DNA of 64,000 bases from Pegoplata infirma (Eukaryota; Arthropoda; Insecta; Diptera; Anthomyiidae), in NCBI GenBank assembly GCA_963921195.1, contig OY992540.1, positions 172,455,896 through 172,519,895 on the forward strand, written 5' to 3'. Position numbers and translations under genes: made by a program. The notes under the pieces are model-generated. The model was not told the DNA's origin. It worked only from the letters and a program-made list of their open reading frames with translations, and made no database searches. Position 1 is the first letter of the stretch; each line of letters opens with the position of its first letter. Of the stretch, positions 24,595-36,347 are shown in pieces.

Positions 24595-24973
24595 TACAAA
24601 TTTATCAATATTTAATTTTATTTTTTATAGACAAGCCCCGAAAAAAAATCGCATTTTCTTATCTTGGACAATGAACTTCTCACGGCATAAAAATGTTTCA
24701 TTTTCTAAACAAATAAGCAAAAAAAAAGTAAATAAAATATGTTTTTCTGGGGTTGTGTAAACTTACACAATTTTTACAAAATTCTGGGGAATTTTTTTTT
24801 CATCTGGTCCGATTTTTCCCATTTCGGAACTGAACTAGCCTATGACCATAAGACGCACCAGCATGTATCGTGTCTTCTACAGAAGGACAGACGAACATCA
24901 CTTACAATCGATCACTGATCAATAATATATCATTTTTATGAGGTGCAAGACTGTATTAATATATACTGTAGAC

Positions 24974-25495
24974 TAGAGGTGATGTTTGACTCACACTCAC
25001 TCACGCGCGCCACAGAAATTTTTGAATCACGCACAATCACTCACGAGCATATTTTTTCTACTCACACTCACTCACAATCACGTGAGTTAATTTAACACCT
25101 CTCACACTTACGTGCACTCACACAAGCTTCACTCACATTGACTCACACTCACGGAACAAAAATAGTTCAAAAACTAAAATTTCAAAAATCTTACAAATTT
25201 TAAGCAAAATTTAAAGTTCAGACGAAATTTAACATTTTTTTGCTCTTTGTGGGACGAAATCTTAAGTTTAGCCAAATTTTAAAGTTTTTTTGTTGCTTTT
25301 TTGGTACGAAAAGAAATATGAAGAGAAAACAAGTCACGCAAACTCACGCAAAAAAATCGACTCACGCACACTCACTCGCGCAAAAATCTTACACTTCTTC
25401 ACACTCACTCACAATCATTGTAAAATTGAATTCAGTCACACTCACGCGTGAGCATGTGTGAATCATGCACTAATCTGCTAATGTGCCCATCTCTA
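24974..25495. mobile_element. Element W, TAGAGATGGGC-type element rich in TCACTCAC
   Basis: Ends TAGAGGTGATG and inverse of TAGAGATGGGC, with 8-bp TSD CTGTAGAC (24966-24973 and 25496-25503). The interior is dominated by CACTCAC and CGTGAGTG motifs. Related ends (TAGAGATGGGCTCACG) occur within both I copies near 27870 and 45660 and at the core of Y near 44070-44330. Confidence 0.78.
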
Positions 25496-28365
25496 CTGTA
25501 GACTATATTACTGTTTTTAATCCACAAAAAAATTAAAATAAGTAATATTAATACAACCGAAACAAAACCGATTTAATACCGGTAAAAATCCGAATAAAGG
25601 TAACGGTTTTTTATCGGTAACGGTTTTTAAAAATTTTTATTTCGGTATTGGTAACGGTAACGGTAGCCAATATTAAAGGGTTTTTAATCGGTAACGGTAT
25701 TGAAAGGGTAACGGTAGCCAACACTGTAAAAAAGTGAGTACTTTGGTACTTTTTATTTTTTATAAAAAAAAATCCTATTAATTTGAAAATGGGAATGTAG
25801 GATCCTCTAACGGAAAAACATTTTCAAAAAAAGTACTTTCTGGAAATTCGGAATCCTAAGGGTTAAAAGTGGTTAAAAGTGGTAAAAAATTGTACTTTGG
25901 TACTTTCTAAACTTTTTGAAATTAAGGTACTACAAAAAAATATTACAATGTTAGTTCCAACAACGGGAAAAATTCTGAAAAAGTACTTTTTCGAAATTCC
26001 GATTCTAAGGGGGGTAAAAAAGTGTATTTTGCTACTTATAATAATTCCTGAAATAATGGTCTGGAAACTTTAAATTTGGAATGCAGGGCCATTTAGCGAA
26101 AAAAGATTTGTAATGAAGGCAAAGAATTTTCTGTTTTTTAGCGCATGTAAGCGCATATTCGGAACGGAATGAAAGCCACATAGGACTAATCGGAATGGAA
26201 CAGGGAATCAAATGGAATAAAACAGGGAACGAAATGGGGACTTGAACTTTGGAATGTAGGTGCGCCTCCCGAAATATTGATTCGTTTAAGGCTGAGTTTT
26301 TAGAAATGTTGATTCTAGGGAATAGGATTCTATGGAATAGGGTATGTTGGTACTTTTTATATCCACAATCCACTGAAGCTAGAGACTTGAAATTTGGAAT
26401 GTATATATATCTATGGGGGTAAAACGGGTAAAAAAGGTATTTTGATACTTTATATATATACTTAAATAATGGTTTTATTAGCTTGAAATTTTGGTTGTAG
26501 CATCCCATGCTTAAATAAGGGTCATAAGAACTTAAAATTAGGAATGTAGGGTCCAATAAAAGAAAAGAAATATGAAAAATATACTTTTTTGGATTCCGAT
26601 CTAAGGGGATAAAACGAGTACTATGGTACCTTTTTTTATTTTCTGAAATAATTATGATGGAAATTTGGAATGTAAGATTGTCTAGCGGAATAAAATATGC
26701 CCAAAAGAATAACTTTTGGAAATTCTGATTCCTAAGGAAATTAATTAAAAAAGGGAATTAATATTCTTAAATAATGAGCCTATTAACTTGAAATTTGGAA
26801 TGTAGCATCCTCTAACGGGAAAAAATCCCACTAAAAATTACTTTTTGGTACTGTATATATTTTCTTAAATAGATGTCATATAAACTTAAAATTAGGAATG
26901 TACAACAGAAAAAAAATCTGTAAAAAGTACCTTTTCGAAATTTCGATTCTAAGGGAGTAAAATCGAATACTTTGGTACTTTTCATATTATCTGAAATAAT
27001 GGTACTGGAAACTTGAAATTTGGAACGTAGGATCGTCTAGCGAAAAAAAAAACATTCCCAAAAGAATTTTTTTTCAAATTCTGATTCCTAAGGAGTTAAA
27101 GGGGTACTTTATATATTTTTTTTTGAAACAAAATAAGGGTAAAATGATTATTTTTAATGATCTGATCCATAGAAACTCTTTTGTTCTTTAACGGATACTA
27201 TTCGGAAAGGAATGAACACCACATTGAACGAAATTGAATGGAACAGGGAACCAAATGGAATAGAACATGGAACGAAATGGAATGAAACTGGAAACGAATT
27301 CAAATGAAAATGTTTTCAATTTTTTTTTTACTAAAATTTTTTTGTACTAAAATTTTTTTATCAATTAATTTTTCAGTATTTTTTATCTTTTCATTTATAA
27401 ATATTTGTTCATATTTTTACAAAATTTGTTTATTCAATTTTTGACTCAAAGTTTTATTTTCTCAATTGTTTTTTGCTCAAATTAATAAATCAATATTTTT
27501 TTTGATAACATAAGACCGTCTTAAAGTTGACGAAGTGGTTATTTTATCAACTGATGTATTTGGTATTTATGGTAAGTATTGTGATCATCATAAGCACAGT
27601 TTTTGGGCAACAAAATACCCTGCGCACGCTAGTAAGTCATAAATTTATAACGAAGAATACGAGTAAGGTGTAAAATATATGATATTTTATAGGTTACGAG
27701 AAATGAAATAATATAGCATACCAGAAGATAATATATAAGGTGTTACGAGTAGTTAAAAAGTAATTTTGTATTAAATTTAGTCTCGTGATTGTAAATGAGT
27801 GTAAGTAGATAAAATATGCTCGTGAGTGTGTGTCGTTAGAAATTTCCTGTCGTGAGCCCATCTCTAGTTTAAACTTATGCATTTTTTATAAAATAATTAT
27901 TTTTTATGTTATTGTAATGCATTATGCATCCAATTATAAATTATGCATTATTTCAAACTTTCAAATAATAGATAATGTAACCAAATATAAGTCATCCATG
28001 ATTTAATGTTTAGAAATAATAAATATGAAATACATTTTTTCCAATAATCATGTATTACGTAGCAAATTTTTAGTAATGCATTATTTTTCACTTTAAAATA
28101 ATACGTTGTGGAACAAATGTTTGGTAAGACATCCTAAAATAATGCTACAAATAAGGTATATACATTACCTGGTAATGTGTTATATAATCACTACCCATTA
28201 CCAAAGTTTTGCTGGGTTTTAGGGAAAAAAAATTACATACAAATTCATGTATGACAATGTATGATCATTAATTTACATGTACCCTCAAATTACGGATATG
28301 CACTTGTATGGACATCCATATGTATATGCATCATATATGAACATACATGGTCATTTTCACCCGGG

Positions 28366-28980
28366 ACGTCACCTTTTTGAGAAAATCGCGGTTAAAGTGT
28401 CAAAAAATTCCATTTTTGACCATTTTTGAACTCCTATAAAATAAGATCCTGACATGCAAATGATTTGGTATCAAGCTCATTCGAAAGTGTGTAATTTTCC
28501 CTTTCAGACAAGACCAAATCTTCTTGGAAGTTAATTTTCAAAAATGGTAAAAAAAATCGTTTGCCACGAGTGCTTTAAATCCAAAATTTAAGTATGAATT
28601 TGTATGGAAATTTGTTAAAAAACACTGTGTAAATAAACTAAATATTGAAAAAATGGAAGGTTTTTTGCTAATGATTTTTTTACCATTTTAGAAAATTAAA
28701 TTTTTGGAACATTTTATCGTATTTTTAAGAGAAAATTACAGGCTTTCGAATGAGCTTGATACCAAGTCATTTGCATGTCAGTATCTTATTTTATAAGCTT
28801 TTAAAAATGGTAAAAAATGCCCTTTTTCGGCACTTTAACCGCGAATTACTCAAAATCCTGACGTGATAGACAAATTTGTTCCCCGAATTTGGAATCAGCG
28901 CAACAGACACTATCCAACTCACTAACCAGAATCCAATACGCATTTTCTTGTTGAGCTGTGTTATTAAAGAAAATTTCCAC
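28366..28980. repeat. Old palindrome interrupted by H2
   Basis: The segments ACGTCACCTTTTTGAG (28366) and CTCAAAATCCTGACGT (ends 28866) are the inner ends of a ~500-bp palindrome. Joining the H2 flanks extends it: ggaatc...tctatcAC at 20140-20194 mirrors GTGATAGACAAATTTG...GGAATC after 28866. It therefore predates H2 and forms the oldest layer seen here. No boundaries or TSD could be fixed. Confidence 0.6.
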
Positions 28981-30056
28981 TTCCAATTTTTCCCAAATTT
29001 CTAAACTTTATTTGAAAATTTAATTTAAACAATTTGAAATACATTCTGAAATGTAATTGAAAAAATCCAAAAAAATCTAAATTGTATTGGAAAATTTCTT
29101 TGATTTATTTGGAAATTTATACACAATTTTTTAAATTTCTGAAATGCAATTTGAACTTGTTAACGTTAAAGATTTTCTTGATTGTATTTTTTTTAATCCT
29201 TATTTATATGTAACTACATTCGAAATTTTCGGAACCATAATTTTTTTCAGATTTATGAAGATTTGTTGTAATTGTTATATTTTAATATTTTGTTTATTAA
29301 TAACCATAATTTTAGTCCCAAATATGCTATAGAAGGAATAACAGATCCCTTTTTTGCAATTCAATTGTTAAATCGAAGAAAAAGCTAATTTAAAAAAGTT
29401 TATCTTTATTTTTTAGCTTTTTTCAGCGGGTTTTTTGAAAAAATCTAGCTTTTTTTTCAAATTCTGGCAACGCTGGTACTTACTCAAGATCCATTTTTTT
29501 GAATCACTTTAGTATTTCAGGTTACATAACCAAAATTTATTACATTACTCGTTCCAGAACTCTTACATAAGTTTATAGAGATTTTGATCCAAGACATTTG
29601 ACATTTATTTTCCATGTAGAATCTCGCGCTGAATCCGAAAATGAAATCAAAAGTTTCAAAAATAGAACAGTTTTCGAAATATTACTAACTTTACAAATGT
29701 TCAAATTTTAAAAAAAAAAATTGGTTTTATATAAACAAAAATTTCTCTGGACCAAATCGGTGGATTTTTTTTGTAATTTTTTTATAATCAATAAAAATGT
29801 ATTTTTTTTTTAATTTTTTGCAAATTTTCCCTTTGGCTACGAAAATGTTTTACTTGAGTCAATAAAATATTGCACCATGAAATTATTTAAATTAAATATA
29901 TTTTGATATTTAAATTTGACACATGGTTTTAAAATCTCAGAAAATTAAATTGTTCAACATAAAATTTAGCTTGAAACAATATTTTTTTTCCAACAAAAAT
30001 TTGACTTTGAATTAATTTGAATTTTTATTTTCGAGCAGTTAGTATCTAAATCAGTG
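28981..30056. other. AT-rich intergenic stretch
   Basis: Contains loosely repeated AATTTGGAAATTTCTGAAATG-like phrases near 29000-29150 and a TTCTGGCAACGCTGG phrase near 29458-29474 resembling one hAT-type end without a partner. The 62-codon frame at 29144-29332 is hydrophobic low-complexity sequence. No gene seen. Confidence 0.5.
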
Positions 30057-30064
30057 AGTGGTGC

Positions 30065-30961
30065 CAGGGGTGCCAGTTGATTTTGATAAAAAATCGGCAA
30101 ATTTTCAAAAAAAAATCGGCATTATCGGCATGTTAATTTAAAAAATCGGCAAATGAAAAATAACAATTTTTAATGCAATAAAAAATATTTTTATTGAAAA
30201 AAAAATAGCAAAATAGAACAATTTAGCATTAAAGGAAAACAAAATTAATACGCTTATTAAAACTTTTCTATACTGCACTAATATTACGTTATATTTTCAG
30301 CAAAAAACTAAAAATTCTGATTAATTTTTATTGAAAAATAAAAATTGTTTTATTCGACCTTTGAAATATTATATTTTGAGTTGTTTTGTTCTAGTTCGAG
30401 GTCATTATTTTCTTTACTAATTAAAACCATGATATTTTCATAGAACAATTTTCATTAAAACTATTTTTCTGTTTTAAATTTATTTATGTTGGTCATTTTT
30501 GCAAGACTTAATCGACATGTGTTTCGGAATTTGTCCGATTCCATTGTCAAGAACTAATATATCAAGCAAAAAAAAGTATTGACCCTAAAAGACAACTCTT
30601 CTGAACTCAACGTTAATTGTAAGTGAAATCGGAAAAAAAAATCGCTCCACTCTAACAATGATGTGTTTTCTTCAGACATTCGGACGGATGTCGTTAGATT
30701 GACTTAAAATCGTTGGAAGACCATGAGTATGTTCACTTATTAGGGTCCTAAACCGATATTTTGTGGTGGTACAAACGGAATAACAAACCTTTATACATAA
30801 ATCCTACTATGACGAAGGGTAGGGTATAAACAGTGACCGTGTTTTTAGAGTTGATAAAAAAATTGGCATTTTTGGAGCAAAAATCGGCAAATCGGCACTT
30901 TGACAATTTTGAGGCAAAAAATCGGCAAAATGCCGATAAATCGGCAAATATGGCAGGCCTG
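30065..30961. mobile_element. hAT-type MITE NN with ATCGGCA repeats
   Basis: Ends CAGGGGTGCCAG and inverse TGGCAGGCCTG, flanked by the 8-bp TSD AGTGGTGC (30057-30064 and 30962-30969). Multiple AAATCGGCA repeats lie immediately inside each end. A fragment of the dispersed CCGATATTTNGTGGTG...ACAAACGGAAT repeat is near 30740-30830. The mirrored frames at 30748-31039 are not genes. Confidence 0.87.
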
Positions 30962-31142
30962 AGTGGTGCCCAAAAGAGAAACGACAATATAATGGTAATT
31001 TTTAGCAAATATGAGAGTGTATTAGTACTAATGCTCTGAAAGAAATCTACGCTTTGTTATAACAACAACAAATATTATTTGTGTAGTTTTTATCAAACAA
31101 AGCGACATCGACCTGCTTCTTTGAATGATGGCAAACAACTAA

Positions 31143-31345
31143 AGGGTACTTTCCACTATCACACTTTTCCATTATACACATCAAAATTTACCAACTTCCT
31201 AAAGATTTTTGGATTGTTTTTTGATTGAAACCTAGTCGTATCTAATTAGTGAACAATTTCTGGCCAATTTTTTTAAAAAAATATTTCGCTAACATGGTGA
31301 AATTACGCTTGTATAATGGAAATGTGTGATAGTGAAAAGTACCCT
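31143..31345. mobile_element. 203-bp palindromic MITE GG, TSD TAA
   Basis: Ends AGGGTACTTTCCACTATCAC and inverse GATAGTGAAAAGTACCCT, flanked by TAA (31140-31142 and 31346-31348). A 3-bp TWA duplication is typical of PIF/Harbinger, but the TIR is not diagnostic. Confidence 0.65.
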
Positions 31346-31489
31346 TAAGGAGTTTTTTTTTTGTTTTTTACGCTCTCCGTTGTTAATTTCGTTGTCGTTC
31401 GGATTGTGTACGTGTGTCTTCGTCGATCTCTAACAAGTGTTTGGGCATCATTGATCTAAATCGACTGAAAATTGTTAAATCTGTGACAT

Positions 31490-31735
31490 ATCGCTTTGGT
31501 CTACACCATTTACAATTGTAATTCGAAAAAGATCAATTGTAATTCAGAAATTCTACTTGTAATTCGAAGATTCCATTTGTAGTTATATTCTACTTTAATT
31601 TGATTTTAAAAATTTCAATTGTGATTAGAAAAACATCAGTTGTTTTTCGAAGATTCCAATTTTTATTCGTTAAAGAACAATTGAAATTCCAAGATTCCAA
31701 TTGTTATTGGAAAGAGAACAATTGCAATCAATGTC
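31490..31735. repeat. Degenerate minisatellite, AATTGTAATTCGAA unit
   Basis: Roughly 20-25-bp units built on CAATTGTAATTCGAAAAAGATC. The same unit makes a second array at 37555-37860. The stretch 31349-31489 shows nothing recognisable. Confidence 0.65.
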
Positions 31736-31799
31736 TTACAAATGGTGCCATGAAGTAGCCAATACGGAGTACGAAATTAATTCTGTAAAATCCGCTTCA

Positions 31800-31930
31800 C
31801 GGTGGTGGGGACTTTGACCAAAGAGTTATGGAGTTACTGACAAATGACAACGCCCTTTGGAACCGGAGTTATCAAAAGTTTTTCTGCCTAGCAGGGCTTC
31901 GGCTGGGCTTAGATATTACAAACTCTATAT
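31800..31930 (+). pseudogene. Short open stretch with an Hsp70-like octapeptide
   Basis: A GC-richer patch reads open for about 45 codons (about 31792-31929) to a TAA and contains GDFDQRVME, similar to the GGEDFDQRVM segment of Hsp70/BiP chaperones. The rest shows no Hsp70 similarity that I recognise. It is flanked by repeats and by S2. It could be a tiny captured gene fragment or chance. Confidence 0.2.
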
Positions 31931-31940
31931 ATTAAGCCCA

Positions 31941-32567
31941 CACTCAAAATAATTAATCTGTTAAATACTTTGTAAAGTGCCTGTAATCTCAATTCCACAG
32001 ATATTTGACAAAGTTATCTATCGAAATACAAATTTTAAAAAAAAACTTTGAATTTTCTTGTGACCAAAAAAAAAAATTGTAAAATTGGAGTTACTCGTTA
32101 AAAACACGTAATTTTCACAAAAATAAAAAATTAATTTTATAAAAAAGTAAATGTACAATTTGGAAGCATTAAAGCGGGCAATTTTACAAAATTTTAATTT
32201 AAATAAATAAAATTGTTTTAATTTTAATTAATGTTTTTGAAGCAGAGAAGTTTTACTCATAAAATAGATTTAACTAAAACTGTGTAATATATGATTTTGA
32301 ATTGAGAAAAGTGTGAAAGAAAAATTTTAATTTTTCTAAAAATGTGTAAATTTACAGAGTTTTTTTGTAAAATTTTGAACTAAAACTTTGTAAATTTACA
32401 GAGTTTTTTTGGTAAAATTCTTTTTGGTTTTAACAATATTTTACAGATAATTCTATAAATTTAACAAAAATAAAATAACAAAAAATCTTGCTGGTTGGAA
32501 ATCTATGGTATTTTCTGCTGGCTCAGCAGAGTTACTCTGTAATTTAACAGAGTGATTATTTTAAGTG
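31941..32567. mobile_element. Element S2, second copy of MITE S, TSD CA
   Basis: Ends CACTCAAAATAATTAATCTG and inverse (CACTTAAAATAATCACTCTG), with CA at 31939-31940 and 32568-32569. Right ~75 bp nearly identical to S (18640-18713). A different target dinucleotide from S shows that the class is not TA-specific. Confidence 0.8.
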
Positions 32568-32609
32568 CATCCTCTGCGCAAAATAAAGATTTTTAAATAT
32601 AATGTTATA

Positions 32610-35600
32610 CACAGAAAAAAAACGTCGAGGTAATGTTATCTAAGCTGGCATAGGTGAATTATTTTTGTATGAAATTTAAAAGCCACGACTTATTACCTAT
32701 GCCACCAGTATAATTTTACTTTACATTTTTACCTAATGGCCATGTAAGATTTACTAATGAATATAGGTAAAATTTCGAATTTTTTTTTTTTTTTATGTTT
32801 TATTGACATTTTCAATTTTAATATTTTGAAAAGGTATGTTCAAAAATTTAATTAATTAAAAAATAATAAAATAATAATTGCATATTCAATTTTTAGAAAC
32901 TGAATACATATTTAATTTGAATTAATCTGGAACTGATAGCGATTTTAAAGAACGGGTACATGAATTATAATTTACATTTGCAAGCTCTTGTAGGTACGAA
33001 ATAGAAGCGCGAAATTTCCCTTGAAACTGCTACAAATTAAATATGGAGACTGGAAAAAAGGAATCTGTTATAAATATTTGAAGCTACTTAGAGGTAAAAA
33101 ATATAACGATTATTTCTATATGCTGTCTTTTAATATAATTCATATTTTGCAACCAGTTTCAGATTACAAGAACATTCCATGCCCAAAATTGTTAAAATGC
33201 AAATTGATTGTAAGATTATCAAAACAATAGAATTGGAAAATAAATCCCATTTGATCCCCGAAAAGTTAACGCCAACATATATAAAATGGACCAGTTTCAG
33301 CTTCTAATTAATACCCTTGAAAAGAGAGAACATGAAAGAAAGGCCACTGCCTCAGAATCTGAGATTTTTTCTACAAAAAGAATTTCTGAGAATCTGAGAA
33401 TTTTTCTATAGAAATAATATTTCAAAATCTGAGAATTTTTATATAGAAAAATATTTCAGAATCTGAGAATTTTTCTATAGAAAAAATGTCTCAGAATCTG
33501 ATAATTTTCCGATAGAAAAAATGTCTCAGAATCTGATAATTTTCCGATAGAAAAAATGTCTCAGATTCTGAGAATTTTTCTAAAGAAAAACTTTTTCAGA
33601 ATCTGAGAATTTTTTTATAGAAAAAATTCTTCTAAAGAAAAAATGTCTCAGAATATGAGAATTTTTCTATAGAAAAAATGTCTCGGAATCTGAGAGTTTT
33701 TCTTTAGAAAAAATTTCTCAGAATCTGAGAATTTTTCTATATTTTCTCAGATTCTGAGACATTTTTCTAAAGAAAAATTATCAGATTCTGGAACATTTTT
33801 TCTATAGAAAAATTCTCAGATTCTGAAACATTTTTTCTATAAAATAATTCTCAGATTCTGAGACATTTTTTCTATAGAAAAATTCTCAGATTCTGAGACA
33901 TTTTTTCTATAGAAAAATTCTTAGATTATGAGACATTTTTTCTATAGAAAAATTCTTAGATTCTGAGACATTTCTTCTACATAAAAAAATTCTCAGATTC
34001 TGAGACATTTTTTCTATAGAAAAATTCTCAGATTCTGAGACATTTTTTCTATAGAAAAATTCTTAGATTCTGAGACATTTTTTCTATAGAAAAATTCTCA
34101 GGTTCTGAGACATTTTTTCTATAGAAAAATTCTCAGATTCGAGACATTTTTTCTATAGAAAAATTCTCAGATTCTGAGACATTTTTTCTATAAAAAAAAA
34201 TTCTCAGATTCTGAGACATTTTTTTTATAGAAAAATTCTCAGATTTTGAGACATTTTTTCTATAGAAAAGTTCTCAGATTCTGAGACATTTTTTCTATAG
34301 AAAAATTCTCAGATTCTGAGACATTTTTTCAATAGAAAAATTCTCAGATTCTGAGACATTTTTTCTATAGAAAAATTCTCAGATTCTGAGACATTTTTTC
34401 TATAGAAAAATTGTCAGATTCTGAGACATTTTTTCTATAGAAAAATTCTCAGATTCTGAGACATTTTTCCTATAGAAAAATTCTCAGATTCTGAGACATT
34501 TTTTCTATAGAAAAATTCTCAGATTCTGAGACATTTTTTCTATAGAAAAATTCTCAGATTCTGAGACATTTTTTCTATAGAAAAATTCTCAGATTCTGAG
34601 ACATTTTTTCTTTAGAAAAATTCTCAGATTCTGAGACATTTTTTCTATAGAAAAATTCTCAGATTCTGAGACATTTTTTCTATAGAAAAATTCTCAGATT
34701 CTGAGACATTTTTTCTATAGAAAATGTCTCAGAATCTGAGACATAGAAAAAATATCTCAGAATCTGAGAATTTTTCTAAAGAAAAAATGTCTCAGAATCT
34801 TAAATTTTTTTTATGTAGAAGAAATGTCTCAGAATCTGAGAATTTTTCTATAGAAAAAATGTCTCAAAATCTGTAAATTGTTCTATAGAAAAAATGTCTC
34901 AGAATCTGTAAATTTTCTATAGAAAAAATGTCTCAGAATCTGAGAATTTTTCTATAGAAAAAATGTCTCAGAATCTTAAAATTTTTTTATGTAGAAGAAA
35001 TGTCTCAGAATCTGAGAACTTTTCTATAGAAAAAATGTCTCAGAATCTGTAAATTTTTCTATATAAAAAATGTCTCAGAATCTGAGAATTTTTCTATAGA
35101 AAAAATGTCTCAGAATCTGAAAATTTTTCTATAGAAAAAATGTCTCAGAATCTGAGACATTTTCTACAGAAATAATGTCGCAGAATCTGAGAATTGTTCT
35201 ATAGAAAAAATGTCACAGAATCTGAGAATTTTTCTATAGAAAAAATGTCTCAGAATCTGAGAATTTTTCTATAGAAAAAATGTCTCAGAATCTGAGAATT
35301 TTTCTATAGAAAAAATGTCTCAGAATCTGAGAATTTTTCTATAAAATAAATGTCTCAGAATCTAAGAATTTTTCTATAGAAAAAATGTCTCAGATTCTTA
35401 AAATTTTTTTATATAGAAAAACTGTCTCAGAATCTGAGAATTTTTCTATAGAAAAAATGTCTCAGAATCTAAGAATTTTTCTATGGAAAAAATGTCTCAG
35501 AATCTAAGAATTTTTCTATAGAAAAAATGTCTCAGAATCTGAGAATGAAAAAATATTTCAGAATCTATGAAGATTTCTACAGAAAAAATGTATCAGAATC

Positions 35601-36345
35601 TTATAATTTTTCTACAGAAAAAATTTTAGAATCAGAATTTTTCTATAGAAAAATGTTTCAGAATCTGAGGAATTTTTTAAATATATAAAAAATTTTAAAA
35701 ATCTGAGAATTATCTATAAAAAAAAAAACAATTTTCTATAGAAAAAATGTCACAGAATCTGATAATTTATTGTATCGAAAATATATCTCAGAATCGGAGG
35801 ATTTTTCTATAAAAAAATTATCTCAGAGACTGAGAATTTTTCTATAGGAAAAATGTCTCAGAATCTGAGAATTTTTCTATAAAAAACTGTCTTAGAATCT
35901 GAGAATTTTTCTATAGAAAAAATGTCTCAGAATCTGAGAATTTATTTTTTGAAAAATATTTCTCAAAATCTTTCTATAACAACAATAATTGTAATTCATG
36001 ATTAAATTTATTTATAAAAACATAATAAAATCAAATAAATTTTTAATTTATTTAATTTAGTAAAGTGTGTAATTATTTATACCTAGCGTATTAACAAAAT
36101 AATTTAGATAAATAACCAAAATTTATATATAAATTTTTACTCTGCTAAACTTTGAAAAGTTTACAAAGTTTCCTAGGAATATTTCCTAAAAGCTTAGATA
36201 ATTTTTCGAACATATCATTTTTTAAAAATCACCTTGGTTTTTTAGTAATATTGTCTAAAAACTTTGTAGGCTCTATGTTATCTTGGCACTTAGATAAAGT
36301 TATACTATAAATTTAGGTAATATTACCTCGATTTTTTTTTGTGTG
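32610..36345. mobile_element. Element T, CACAGAAAAAAAACGTCGAGG family, TSD TA
   Basis: Ends CACAGAAAAAAAACGTCGAGG-like sequence and its inverse (ATTACCTCGATTTTTTTTT then GTGTG), flanked by TA (32608-32609 and 36346-36347). Flanking arms of several hundred bp enclose the giant 35-bp repeat array. Arm sequences share AGGTAATNTTACCT-like phrases. Frame 33021-33230 lies in the left arm and has no support as a gene. Confidence 0.8.
33351..35960. repeat. 35-bp palindromic minisatellite in alternating orientation
   Basis: About 70 units of 35 bp, each made of two short palindromes: TCTCAGA(A/T)TCTGAGA and TTTTCTATAGAAAA. Blocks run one way at 33351-33740, inverted at 33741-34725, then in the first orientation to about 35960. 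The middle block is the most homogeneous. There is no spacer diversity between repeats, so it is not a CRISPR array. Confidence 0.9.
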
Positions 36346-36347
36346 TA

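Larger units (their letters stand above)
23297..25726. mobile_element. Element U, hAT-type MITE with CGGTAACGG repeats
   Basis: Ends CAGGGTTGGCAACC and inverse of CAGTGTTGGCTACCG, flanked by the 8-bp TSD TAAAAAAG (23289-23296 and 25727-25734). Short GGTAACGGTA repeats crowd both ends, in the position where hAT transposases bind subterminal motifs. V and W are nested in it. Between V and W, about 24780-24960 is a fragment of the dispersed CTGGTCCGATTTTNCCCATTT repeat. Confidence 0.82.
22243..27632 (+). mobile_element. Helitron BB (non-autonomous) with ~180-bp internal repeats
   Basis: Starts TCTATATATATAAAG after host A and ends GCGCACGCTAG before host T, the Helitron pattern of insertion between A and T without TSD. 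I2 has the empty site (TATAAAATAAGTCAT, read in reverse). The body is a degenerate tandem array with units of roughly 170-190 bp containing GGTACTTTTTA, GAAATTCGGATTCCTAAGGG and GAATGTAGGATCCTCTAACGG. U interrupts it. No Rep or helicase coding is seen. The 174-codon frame on the minus strand at 26032-26556 is within the array and unsupported. Confidence 0.75.
22107..28216. mobile_element. Element I1, CCCAGCAAAACTT family, TSD TT
   Basis: Ends CCCAGCAAAACTTAG and inverse AAGTTTTGCTGGG; TT at 22105-22106 and 28217-28218 is the duplicated dinucleotide, checked against the H1 sequence. Second copy I2 (45310-46041) is free of the Helitron, so the Helitron's empty site can be read. Interior carries TACCTTATTTTATACC-like and AATGCATTA motifs. 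Confidence 0.85.
20195..28365. mobile_element. Element H2, inverse second copy of the CCCGGG family
   Basis: Ends CCCGGGTGAAAATGACC at 20195 and inverse at 28365, with TSD AC (20193-20194 and 28366-28367). Its own ~1.1 kb (20195-20747, 21687-22106, 28219-28365) aligns in reverse to H1. L and I1 are inserted, and I1 carries four further insertions. Rejoining the flanks restores a palindromic background sequence (see 28366-28980). Confidence 0.85.

Noticed and set aside
26032..26556. 174-codon minus-strand frame
   Set aside because: It lies entirely within the Helitron BB repeat array and shows no domain motif.
10052..28365. Single 18-kb palindromic element
   Set aside because: Terminal sequences and TSDs (TA for one, AC for the other) show two separate inverted copies, H1 and H2, not one element.
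33351..35960. CRISPR-like regular array
   Set aside because: Units are contiguous 35-bp repeats with no unique spacers, orientation changes within the array, and the context is a eukaryotic transposon.
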